A DNA stretch of 64,000 bases, from contig ML210162.1 in the NCBI GenBank assembly GCA_004369085.1, positions 1 to 64,000 of the forward strand, read 5' to 3'. The notes under the pieces were generated by a model. It was given only the letters and a program-made list of their open reading frames with translations. It had not been told where the DNA came from and searched no databases. Below are positions 26,401 to 36,509 of this stretch, piece by piece (position 1 is the stretch's first letter; every line of letters begins with the position of its first letter). Source of the DNA: Coprinopsis marcescibilis. Its lineage: Eukaryota; Basidiomycota; Agaricomycetes; Agaricales; Psathyrellaceae. Both the position numbers and the translations under genes were made by a program.

Positions 26401-28121
26401 TCAACAGCAAGACCACTCCTGTATGTTAAACCAGGCCACCATTCGTACGGACATTTGTTTGCTGCTAGTACAAGCCCTCCTAAACCTGCTTCCTCTTCGT
26501 TCAGCAATTCCGCGGTGTCTTTGCTGAACTCGCTGACCCATTCACATTCGGACTCGGACCATAATCACAACCTATTCAGGCGCCGCAGATCTTCCTCCAA
26601 CTTGACCTCAGCGTCAAGTGTCGTCGCCCAACCACTACTCAATACCATTCCGTCGTCAACGTCCGTCGACAGCAGCCGTGAAGTACCACCCCCAATACCC
26701 GCGCCCAAGATCGTCCCGCTACTTCTGCGAACGCCAGCTAAGGCTCCTGCCAATCCTCGAGATCATTCTTTATTGGAGTATATCTACACGGAGACGCTTT
26801 CTTCACGGTTCATCAACAGCTCGCCCCTCGCTTTGTTGAGCACCTATCTCGAGTATCACTTCAAAGGCAAGTACCCAGCGTCCTCTGCATCGGCGAGTTT
26901 CCGAGTCCTGACCCATTGTCCGTTAGATGCACGGTCACATCCTCCACTCATGTACACGTTCCCTCCAAAGCCTGCGAGGCATATCCTGGACGATGACGAT
27001 TCGTCATCAGACAGTGATGATGGAGATTTCGCTTTCCCCCTCCCCCCCAAGGTCGAGAGAAGCCCTGTGAGGTCTAAATCTTCCAGGAAATCGCTCTCCC
27101 CGTCGAGTCGCAGTGGATTGAGCGACGAGAATGGTGAGCTTTATGAAGAACACAGATGGCTATCCATGCAAGGCCTCCTCCGGCAATCGTCTCCCTACGT
27201 TTCGTTGGACGGGTCGCTGGGCTATGGTTACTCACCCGCACCCAAGTCAAGCTTCAACTTTAGCGTCAGCATGGGCAGCAATGGGAAGAGTGAATCAAGG
27301 ATGCCGAACAAGACTTTGAACATTGATTTGAGGACTCTGAACCTACATCTTGCGCTTCGCGCAAAGGAGATTCTTGCTTGTTCGGAGACGATGTGGGAAT
27401 GGATACGGGAAACCCAACACTCTCCTCGGAGAAGGGGTCCGCCCCGAGGCCCCTCATTCGAGGCTCCGCGGGCTAGTGGGTCCTTTGGTCATTCTGCCCC
27501 TCCAAATTATCGGTCAACTGTGCTTGATATGTCGCGAGACGATTTCAACCAGCTGTTACTCAACTTTGAAATGTAAGAATTTCCCATTTCTTGCTATTAT
27601 GATGTTTTCTAACCTGCGACTGTAATTCCTGTGGATGCAGGGATATGCAAGATCAAGCATCGGTCAGCAGCGCGTTGAGAGAACGGTTCCACTGGTCGGT
27701 CATAGATTCAGCACCGTCGCAAAGCCGCAAGATCTTCAACACAGCATGCGACAAGTACGAAAAGTGGTTGAAATCGGAGAGGAGGTCGTCCTTTTCCTTG
27801 GGCCGGCCGTCGAGGAACTCCTTGTCCAATCTTCTCACTGCCGGTCTTGCAACTCCTACGGCGTTTGAAACACCTTTGGCCACTCCGAGACCGTTCAGGA
27901 ATCGGAGCAACTCTCACAACCTGTTGTCCAGCCGTCCTTCAGCAGGGGAGATGAATGGCAAGCCTTATGGTCCTCCTTCGATAGCTCCCTCTAGATCGGA
28001 AGCATCGGTCCACTTCGCTCCGCCGCCTGTCATCGAACATCTGGAGTTGGCGCCCACCCAAAAACTGAGCCGGACGATGCGTGTATTCGTGGCCTGGAAA
28101 CCAGAAGACCCAGCCACATAA
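23417..28121 (+). CDS. SAM-dependent methyltransferase with long disordered extensions
   Basis: Class I Rossmann methyltransferase of the fungal UMTA-like kind; substrate unknown. The long N-terminal region (MPPKSDAS at 23417) is Ser/Pro-rich and has five VTPWEL motifs (separate entry). The catalytic core lies in short exons at about 24860-25975. It reads NVRNAQFIMKGVAVHLTDG, YCREVIDL, DVWETLFCQD, motif I VLDIGCGTGTW, an acidic strand end GLDIVPLHPD, then LPFPKDEFDFVHIKRIALG and RVMKPGGALEMVEEDLFFP. A C-terminal part of about 700 residues is again Ser/Pro/acidic, with two ordered islands: SLLEYIYTETLSSRFIN to LNIDLRTLNLHLALRAKEIL, and a last exon with RVFVAWKPEDPAT at the end. At least ten exons are needed; the core exons are separated by introns of about 50 nt. 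Confidence 0.85.
23755..24330 (+). repeat. five dispersed (E/D)VTPWEL protein repeats
   Basis: Within the methyltransferase N-terminus the cores KEDVTPWEF, VEEVTPWEL, VEDVTPWEL, TEEVTPWEL and LEEVMPWEL lie at about 23755, 23888, 24022, 24189 and 24306. They are 117-167 nt apart in one frame. Each is followed within a few residues by a Pro, often as xPxP, and separated by Ser-rich linkers. The spacers are not alike, so the motif is held while the rest diverges. Confidence 0.9.
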
Positions 28122-28460
28122 TGTTTGCAGATAATAACATTCATCTGTTTCTTCATATAACCTACTTTTGCTTCATCGTTCTATTTCTTTCTTCTTCTAT
28201 GTATGCGCTCGTTGTTTGGGTTGATACACCAAGCATCATCGCGAGCCACGCTATGACAACGACTTGTCACGCTCTTTACGGACACGACATCGACCCGACC
28301 ACACTTATCTATCCTGCTCATTTTACCTGTACTCATCTATCTGGTTGTATTCATAATAGATGCATTGTAATGGATCGTATTCACATAGACTTGCGCTGGC
28401 TACCTGGCTTGAGAGCTGACGAGATTTGTTGTTATTGCTACAGAAACTGACACTAAAGTA
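28122..28460. other. convergent 3' intergenic region
   Basis: Between two convergent genes; AT-richer and pyrimidine-rich. Holds 3' UTRs; nothing else supported. Confidence 0.5.
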
Positions 28461-30342
28461 TTAGTCGTCAAAGATGTCAACGCCCCATCTCTTGCCAGGG
28501 TCGACAGTCCGTTCAGGTTTGTGACTCGTGGCAGCATTCTCCAACAAATCAAACAAATTTTTGGGAAGATGGGTGACTGCGACAGTCGATTTAGTCCAAG
28601 TTTAAACTAACGAAAATGGATGAAACTCACTGTCAAAGTTCTCTTCGATGCGAGAAGGGGTGACGCTCTTGGGGAGGACTACAGTCTGATAATGCGAGAC
28701 TTGTCAGGATCCACCAGTGAACAGAAAGGACCTGGCACTCACTCCTCGCTGAACATGCCACGAGATGTATACCTGAGCAGGAGTAATATCAAGCTCCTTT
28801 GCTATGCGCTTAACCTAGTAAGCACAAGAGATTACCATTTAGTTTTTGTTTGTTTGAAACGATTGCAAGCCTACCTCGGGGATCTCTAGAGTCTGTTTGA
28901 CCTTTTCCGCACTTCCGAGGGGAGAATATGCCTCCAAAAGGATCCCATTCTGTTTAGACCACTTCAAAAAGCTAATGTTAGCGAACTGCGCGGAACCTGG
29001 AAGACTTTGATGTGGCCATACCTTGACCAACTCTGGCTGAGGGTTCCAGTAATTCAGCTCCACCTGGTTGATCGCGGGCTTGATTTTGAGTGGGTTGGCT
29101 GTCAAATTTTGCACCCTGTTGTTGAAACTAGGTCAATATATGCTACGACACAAGCAATTGGAATTCGCACCTCTTGATGTTAAAGCTAATAAGAACCAAA
29201 CCCCATAAATCTCTGCCCAATATTCGGTGAAAGGACGATAAATTACGTACTTGCTGATACCAATGTTCCTGATCTTCCCCTTTTCCACCAACTCTTCGAG
29301 CTTTTGCCATGTGGGGTAAGGGTTGTTGGTAAGGTCCCAGTCAACTTCATTGTCCGTGCCTTTCTTGAAAGCAACGGGCCTGGAAAATGGTTAGAAGTAA
29401 GGTCCCTGAGAAGATATAATACGACGTACCAGTGAATGAGATACAGGTCTAGATAGTCAGTCTGTAGCTTCGAGAGTGACTCGTCAAGGGCTGGTTCGAT
29501 GTCTTGAGGTGCATGGAAGGAGTTCCAAAGCTAGATGAGAGGACGAAGGACCCAGTCAGCCGCGGCTCATCCTGCAGTACGGACGACTGACGAACCTTGG
29601 AGGTGAGCCAAATACCCTTGCGAGAGACGTTACTTTCCTTGATAGCTTGTCCGACTTCAGCTTCGTTCTGTTAATACAGTCAGCCTGAATTTTGTGGGAT
29701 TTAGAGGAGGATAGCATACACCGTAGATCCAAGCGCCGTCGATGTGCCTGTAACCGGTATTCAAAGCAGTCTGGAAAGGTTAGGACTGCCTGTTTCTGAG
29801 TAGAGAAATCGCACATACCTTGACTGCTTCTCCTACTTTTCCCTTCTCTGCCCTCCAAACGCCTAACGAATATGACAGTTAAGTAGATGCCTTTGCCAAA
29901 AACCATAACAGCAGAACTGACCAAGAGCAACCGAGGGAATCTGATCTCCAGAGGGCAACGCAAAGTGCGTCGGGAGCTTTCTCGCCAACGTTGACATCCC
30001 GCCTTTCAACGGCACGCCCTTCAGCTTTTTCCATCCCCCGTTGCATTCGATGCCAGAGGTTGCAGCCCTCAACGCGGCAATGACGAAATAAACCATTGTG
30101 AAGGTTGCCAGGAGCCTGAAGAGCACTAGACGGACCCCCGTAGTCCGTGTCCGCCGCATCTGCATCGGCCTGGGAACTCCCATACGTTCTCGTTCAGGAT
30201 CCTCGTCCAGCTCATAGTGGTAATCCAATTCGTATTTGGGCGGGAGGTCCGTTGGAGGAGGAGAATGAGGGGGTTCAGAATCCAGGGCAGGATCCTGCAT
30301 GGCTCGTGCGTCGCTATCCGCCATGGTGGTGTGGAAAGACAT
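28461..30342 (-). CDS. aldo-keto reductase with N-terminal membrane anchor
   Basis: NADPH-dependent aldo-keto reductase; natural substrate not predictable. The catalytic tetrad is complete: Asp and Tyr in [20 protein letters not shown], Lys in GIWLTSKLWNS, His in [13 protein letters not shown]. Further family blocks are [31 protein letters not shown] and the cofactor-binding [13 protein letters not shown]. The C-terminus ends DIFDD at 28461. Upstream, the same frame adds about 130 residues. These run from an acidic Pro-rich start ([32 protein letters not shown]) through RRTRTTGVR to a hydrophobic helix [20 protein letters not shown], before [17 protein letters not shown] opens the reductase fold. 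Either this is a type II membrane-anchored reductase or translation can start at either Met. ATGs at 30342 and 30324 are both possible. About nine exons. Confidence 0.9.
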
Positions 30343-30591
30343 CGAAGGTGCGTGTGGGATCCAGGGACTCCATTGGTCTATTTATGAGTTGGGAGTCGCG
30401 ATCGAGAAGGTGAACGTCAGAACTGAAACCCGCGTTGAGACACATATCCGTCATTTGATCATCAAATTGTGCAATTCGCATCGTCTTCTGGTTTTAAAGT
30501 TTACATGTATGCAAATCTCATTGGTAATATAGACCATTCAGACAGCCTCTGAGATAATCGATTATGTGTTGTAGAGAGCTGGTGTTGGTGT

Positions 30592-31558
30592 CTACCAAGC
30601 AGATTCCTTGCCAGACGCCGCGATAAACAAGCCTGGAAACGTGGAAAAGGAAGTTAGCAACAACTTCTAGAGACAAACGAAAGTAACTCACAAGTAGGCC
30701 CATCCTTCTCCAACAAAGCCCAAGGCAACAAAATCTCCGCACCAGCCTTGACGCTCTTCCCGCCAACCCCAAATCCATTTAACTTGGTCGAAGTGTATCC
30801 AGGTGTAACAGTGTTAACCTTGATGTCCGTCTTCTCCACATCCTTCAGCTCACGCGCAAGAGCGATAGTATACGCGTTTGCAGCGGCTTTGGAAATGTTG
30901 TAAGCCGCTGCCTGGTTCATGATGGCGTTAGGCTTGGCCTGGATGGTGTTGGAAGCCATGTCGCTGGTGACGTTCAAGATGACACCGTTAGAAGACTTGC
31001 GAATCAAGGGAAGAAGGGTGGTGGTAGTTTGGATGAGGCCGAACAGGTTAGTCTCAGTCGTGGTTCGGAGTACTGCAAGGTCGAGGGTGGGGGCGGTTTG
31101 TGGTCTGTGCAGTTCACCGATGCCTGAGATACAGGCGGTCAGAAAGCTCATTCAACCCCCTGTTCAAAACGGAGCCTACCAGCATTGTTGACGAGGACAT
31201 CGAGGTGGCCATCAGCGTTGGCAATATGGTCTCGGGTAGCCTCAATCGTTGACAAGTCGGTTACATCGATTTGGATGAAGTGGACATCCTTGAAACCTTC
31301 TGCTGCAATCTTCTCTCTGTGAAACCGAAGAACGTCAGGGCAATGATATACGATTCACCACCCAGCTCGCGACTTACGCTGCCTCTCTGCCTGACTTGGG
31401 GTTCCTAGCACCCAAGTATACTTTGTTGCCCTTTTCCGCCAGCAACTTGACAAGCTCATAGCCAATTCCCGCATTCGCACCTTTAAAGCAAGTGATGTCA
31501 GAAGGATCCGACGAGCATTATCAGCGGGCTCACCAGTTACGAGGATAACTCTAGACAT
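30592..31558 (-). CDS. short-chain dehydrogenase/reductase
   Basis: NAD(P)-dependent classical SDR of the carbonyl-reductase-like group; substrate unknown. Seen after splicing: cofactor loop VTGANAGIGYELVKLLAEKG (the intron falls inside the TG-A motif), KVYLGARNPKSGREA, GHLDVLVNNAGIGELHRPQ, catalytic Ser in ILNVTSDMAS, and the active-site YNISKAAANAYT (YxxxK). After the PG turn (NTVTPGYTSTKLNGFGVGG) the last exon ends CLFIAASGKESAW. Short introns interrupt the gene. It lies head-to-tail upstream of the aldo-keto reductase; two reductases side by side may be coincidence. Confidence 0.93.
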
Positions 31559-31980
31559 TGTGAGGATGGTTTCTTCGGATTCTTGATTCTTTCTGTGAAG
31601 ATAGATAAATAAAAGTTGGCCCTGCCCCTTTTATACGTCTCAGAACGACTGCAACCAGGCCAGGCCGCACTATGGTCCTAGCCATTGCCGACGACATTCG
31701 TCACGACTCCCTAGGTGATCACTGGCCGCCATGCAGGGTCATAGCCGAACAGACACCGTCTGGCAGAGCAGTCGACGTCAATGTCCATTCATTTGAAACC
31801 AGAAGCCGTCGGAAGACGCGCAAGACGGCAGACTCGGAAAACAGGAAATCGTTCGGAAAACAGGAAGATGCGAAGAACATGTTATCAGCCGGGTTAAACG
31901 CGTCACACAAAAGCCGCTTCCTACGGGTTGAAATCGTTGACATTGCTCACAAGGTGATGACACTGACGACATTCGAATCT
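31559..31980. other. spacer upstream of the SDR gene
   Basis: SDR promoter and 3' flank of the DUF3605 gene. Overlapping short frames on both strands, none supported. Confidence 0.5.
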
Positions 31981-33015
31981 TTAATTTATGTGCGAACCAC
32001 GCTTGCGAGCGAACACGTGTATATGCGCCAGAGACGGAATGCTTTGCAGCCGCTATAATATGACGACGACAAGTTACTAACGCAAAAAGAAACGCGACAA
32101 GAAGCCGGCGAAGAACTCACCGGTGGGTTTACAAACCACGCTGTCTCCCAAACATCTTCCTTCCAACGATTTCTAACAAAGTTTGAAACCTCTCGGCCGG
32201 CTGTCTCGACCAGTGCTTGCACTTCGGCTGTACCCTTGGGGGAGACGATCATCTTATCAAGCGTTATGCCCCATTCGGCTAGCGAGTCTATGTGGGAGGG
32301 CAGCTCGGATGGTGAAGGTGGGGGAGATTCAAGGCCTGTGAAGCCCCACAAACCGTCTTGCTCTATTCTGTCCTTGATGGATTCGTGGACGAGGTCGGGG
32401 TGGTAGATTGGCACTTTGGTCCAGATTACGGTGTGTTCGACGTCCGGAGGAACTGTCAGAACATATCAGTCAGTAGCTCTGCTGTGCAGCAACTTCAAGA
32501 TGGCGTACTAGAGTACGGCCAGTCGTTCTGGATGATGCTAATATATTGTGGTGGTGTCTCGACGGAAAAATACGGAGTTGGGGGAAGGTCTTCTGTATTT
32601 GCTGGTGGTTCATCGATGATTTCAGATTTGAACAACGATAGTGTGTCTGGCTTTCCCCACTGAAGACGATGGGTTATCAAGTAGTTAGCTGGGCGAACGC
32701 TCTTGTTAGCTCGATGCATGAGATAACTGGCCAGGCCACTCACGAACAGACCCGTACTTCTCGACAACCCCTGCTGACCAGGTATTGTATCGTTTCTGCA
32801 GTTCTATGTGTCGCTTAAGTAGTCCAAGGTCTCTAGAGCAGTCGTTAGCATAAATTTACCCTGTACACGGATATCACGAACCCGGAGTTGGTGAACAGCT
32901 TGAGCTGGTGCCATGTAAAGTTTGCTGGGTAGTGTTCTATCAGCTCTTGTTTAGTTGGAGGCCTTGGCAATGCTGGAACAGCCTCTACAGGAGAAGCTTG
33001 CGTCAATATAGTCAT
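31981..33015 (-). CDS. DUF3605 protein, N-acetylglucosamine-induced protein 1-like
   Basis: Member of a fungal family first noted as induced by N-acetylglucosamine; biochemical function unknown. Exons read MTILTQASPVEAVPALPRPP, ELIEHYPANFTWHQLKLFTN, DLGLLKRHIELQKRYNTW, then QYISIIQNDWPYSVPPDVEH and TVIWTKVPIYHPDLV, which match the family signature (QNDWPY...VEH.V.W.K.PI). Next come DGLWGFTG, ESPPPSPSEL, and the last exon RLQSIPSLAHIHVFARKRG ending at 31981. The HIHVFARK ending is typical. The start at 33015 is the first in-frame ATG. Confidence 0.88.
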
Positions 33016-33432
33016 TGAGTCTACGGCGTTCTAGGTGTAATTGTGAGTGCAAAAGTATCGATCTCGTTGTGAATGGCGTTGAACGGTGAACGGTCGTCCG
33101 GGTTCTGGCTTCTCGAATGATCCTATACCGTTCAACTGTGTCATTTTCATGAATTTTGCCAGACCTCAATCACAGGTGAAATCACGGATAGTATATGCTA
33201 CCCGATGATTATAGGCTGTTGAAATCTTGTCTATTTCGTTGAGTTCTTCCTGAGGAGGCTGAGGAAGGACGCCGCTCGCAGCCAAATCAATAGCCCGGCG
33301 ATGGCCGCGGGAAGGCGGAACACAAATCGGCGCGGAGGAACCACCGGATTCGGACTGCAGACGATCGAAACTCCAGTGAGGGTGCCTTTGTCTTCATGCT
33401 CAACTCAACTCTCCCATTTACCACTCAAAACA
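33016..33432. other. divergent promoter region
   Basis: About 420 bp between a minus-strand start (33015) and a plus-strand start (33433); should contain both promoters. A frame beginning at 33301 reads in phase into the downstream gene, so that gene could start earlier. Confidence 0.45.
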
Positions 33433-34791
33433 ATGTCTAACCCAAGGTGGACGCGAGGAAGAGGCGGCTCTACCAACACAAACACTCCTTCGTGGCGCAA
33501 CGCAGCGAAAACTACAGACGATCCAAAGCAGCCTCAACGACTCGGATCATTTGACAATGAGCGAGGAACAGGCAGGGCAGCGAATGTTGCTCGAGGTCGG
33601 GGAAGGGGAGGGAACTTGAAGACACCTGCGCTGTCAAGAATGGACCTAATGGCCTCCGTCAGTCGCAGTAGCGGCCTTCAAAGGGATGGAAATGAGTGAG
33701 TTGCGAGTCAGTTGACGAGATGGAGATGTAACACATGTGTTTACAGTTTGAAGAACTTTGCTATACAAAGCGAATACCGGGAGTTTATACAAGGGAAGGT
33801 GGGATAACATCAACAATAATATCTGGCCTAAGTAAGAACGGCAGTAGTTTGAAGACTATACTAGGCGCTTTCCCTTAGAAGACAGGACCCAGAACAAGAG
33901 GCGCGCTGATCCACAGGAGAACGTACTGATACTATTTAGTACGTGCACTCTCTGGATTTCTTAAAAGAGCCATATCTTATCCTGGGTGTTAGGAAAGCTC
34001 CGTGAAGGCGTTTACGCCTCCAAGAGACATGATGGTTTTGCTCTCGAGGGTAAGTCGTGTCGAGTTCTCGAACTTGGTGTTCGCTCATAGATAGTACCAC
34101 CACAGTCTACGAAACCTCTTTCTTTCTGGGAATCATCTTCGATTCTCCGAAGCAAATTGCAGTAGTAATGGCACACCTAGTCCCAGGTGTCTACCAGTCT
34201 TCAAGTTGTCCCAAACCTCTCTGCCACCAAACAACAGTGATATCCCTGCTCTACCACCTTGTGGCATCATATCCCTCACAATCAACATATCACCGGCATC
34301 TGACCTCAATACCTGGGTCAGTGCTGCCTAGACAGTCAAAGGCTTCCACCTGGATTCGCGCCGTCGCATCCACAATGCGGACCACCAACTACGCACGCCT
34401 ATTCCAGCTCACAAAGAAGGCATCTTTACCCTTCCTATTCGAAGATAAGCCGGAAACACTCGGATTGGAAACCCCCACGATTTCCGAGAAGCAAGCCAAC
34501 GCTACCAAGCTCTGCAAGCTCGCCCTATTGGTTGTGCTAGACAACCTTCGCAGCAAGGCTCGAGATAAATCATGGGACATCATGAGATCTGCTTATCGGG
34601 AACTCTCTTGCGATCCCAATGCAGAGGACACGAAGAAGTGGCTGAATCGGTCTCTATGCCTGCGACCGCTGCTCAATACAGACGATCGCAGTTGGACTGC
34701 TGAAAGCTGGCTCGAGCACCAGGCAAATCATGGACACACCCGAAGAAAAGAAAGGATCGAAGGAAGATGGATAGTTTGTAAAGTCGTGTAA
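33433..34791 (+). CDS. conserved basidiomycete protein of unknown function
   Basis: Not assigned to a named family. The N-terminus is RG/RGG-like (NPRWTRGRGGSTNTNTPSWR, VARGRGRGGNLKTP), which often means RNA contact. Exon 2 reads DLKNFAIQSEYREFIQGK. Later exons read EDRTQNKRRADPQENVLILF, then RKLREGVYASKRHDGFALEV and YETSFFLGIIFDSPKQIAVV, followed by a mostly helical region to the stop at 34791. The ordered part resembles a helical repeat scaffold. The splice between about 33800 and 33880 could not be joined in frame with canonical sites, so either a small exon is missed or the gene has a shift there. It converges on RanGAP with 89 bp between stops. Confidence 0.72.
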
Positions 34792-34880
34792 TTTGTATCT
34801 TACCGTAATTATGTATGTATGTCAAATCTAATCCCTTCGAGCCACCCGTATATCGTACACTAGCTCTACCCACGACACAA

Positions 34881-36145
34881 TTACTGAATCTTGACCTGGC
34901 TGAGAGCATCAGCAAGAGCATCAGCAGCATCGTCCTCTACCTGCTTGGGCTCCTTTGCCTCCGCCTTGAGGGCCTCTGCAACGACAGGAGCAACCTTCTT
35001 GGCCTCCTCCTCGACAGTCTCCTCAGGCTCTTCGCCCTTCTCCGCCTCTTCTTCCTCCTCGTCCTCATCGGTGGCAATGAGCCTACCTCCCCGCTGCTTC
35101 AAGCTCAGCTTGATGTTCTCCAAATGTTCATCATCCTCCTCGGCCTCATTCCACTGCAATTCCACTCGCACCAACTCCTTGAGCGTCGTCGAGATCGCGC
35201 CAGCCAGGACTTCAAATGTCTGGGTGTCAAGGTTGTTATTCTGAATCAACAACTTCTTGAGCTTGGGGTTTGATCCCTCTACCAGCTGAGTGATGACCTG
35301 CGGGACCTCACCCTCAGTCGAGAGGATGCAATCCGACAAATTGAGGGTATGCAGCTCAGGCCAAGAAGTCAACGCATTGGCCCACGCCTCAATCCCATCC
35401 AACGCTCCCTCTGTCGAAAATCCATTATCCTGGAAATCGATATAGCCCAACTTGGGGTTCTTCGCCAGCCCCTTGGCGAGCTCAATCGCACCTTCCATCC
35501 TAATCCCATTCTGCGGCATCCTCACCTCCTCCAACAGCCCATGCTCTGCGAACGCCTCCGCCCACGCAGGCGCACTTCCGTTCTCGAGCCGATTGCGTCC
35601 ACAGATCACAGTCCGCAAGTTGCTCGTCTTGCCCTCGCTTTTGCTGAGCTTGGCAGATTCTTGCAGCGCACGGGCGATGACCTCGCCACCGGCAGGGCCC
35701 AGGCCGTTGTTGTTAAGCTTGAGGACCTGGAAGTTGCGGTTTTTGGTGAGCAGGGGGACGATGGGGTCGACTGAGCGGCCGCCAAAGGCGTTATCACTCA
35801 GATCTATCTCGACAAGGGACGCTTTGTCGATGAGAGCGTCGCAGAGGGCCTCAAGTGCCAGTGGGATCTCAGATATCAGGCGGCCGGTGAAGATGTCTGA
35901 AAAGTCGGCGATCTGTTTGGTGGGGTTCAGAAACCGTTGGCTGGTGGGTGACATATACGCACTCTGAGCTTGCTGGCTTTTGCGAGCCATTCAGCCAACG
36001 CTTTCGACGCGTCGACACCGATCGTGTTTCCTCCCAAATATATTTCTTCGATGATGCTGGGATCGACATCCTTGAGGTGAGTCTCGATGTCTTCCCGTGT
36101 GTTGAACTTCAGCCCTTTCCCTTTGAGTGAGAACGACGTCGACAT
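34881..36145 (-). CDS. RNA1: Ran GTPase-activating protein
   Basis: Stimulates GTP hydrolysis by Ran on the cytoplasmic side and so drives nuclear transport. Two exons join across a 50-nt intron at KASKLR|IADFSDIF. Seen: MSTSFSLKGKGLKFNTREDI, leucine-rich repeats through most of the protein (for example LVEIDLSDNAFGGRSVDPIV and FQVLKLNNNGLGPAGGEVIA), and the conserved CGRNRLENGSAPAWAEAF loop. Then VRMPQNGIRMEGAIELAKGL, and a strongly acidic C-terminal tail (ATDEDEEEEEAEKGEEPEET). LRR horseshoe plus acidic tail is the canonical yeast-type RanGAP layout; length about 405 residues. No SUMO-targeting extension of the vertebrate type is visible. Confidence 0.97.
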
Positions 36146-36509
36146 TTTCAGTATGCACAGCAGGAATTGAGCAGGTATAGAAAGAACAAAGTAGACAAAA
36201 GTTGGAGTAGGGTTACAATTGAACACAACAGCCTCCGGCTATCTATCTGATCAGCGGATCATGTCCCCTCGGAACCGGACTCGCAACCACTCAAGGCTAA
36301 ATCATCGGCAGAAATTTGCTCGGTATATACACTACAAATGAAAAATGTACACTGGGGTAGGAGAAAGGAGGTAACCAGCCAGGTAGGGATACATGACCAC
36401 CTCTAAATAGACACAGGGTAAACCTATATCACGGCGTTGATCCCAACATGGATGATCCTGCACCAAAGGGTCAAATCCTTATTATCCTCGACCAAAGGGA
36501 ACTATGGAC
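36146..36509. other. spacer between RNA1 and HAK transporter
   Basis: RNA1 promoter and the 3' end of the transporter gene; nothing else supported. Confidence 0.5.

Noticed and set aside
34891..35967. Plus-strand frames opposite RanGAP (Ser-rich and Leu-rich)
   Set aside because: Shadows of the acidic tail and leucine-rich repeats of the real minus-strand gene.
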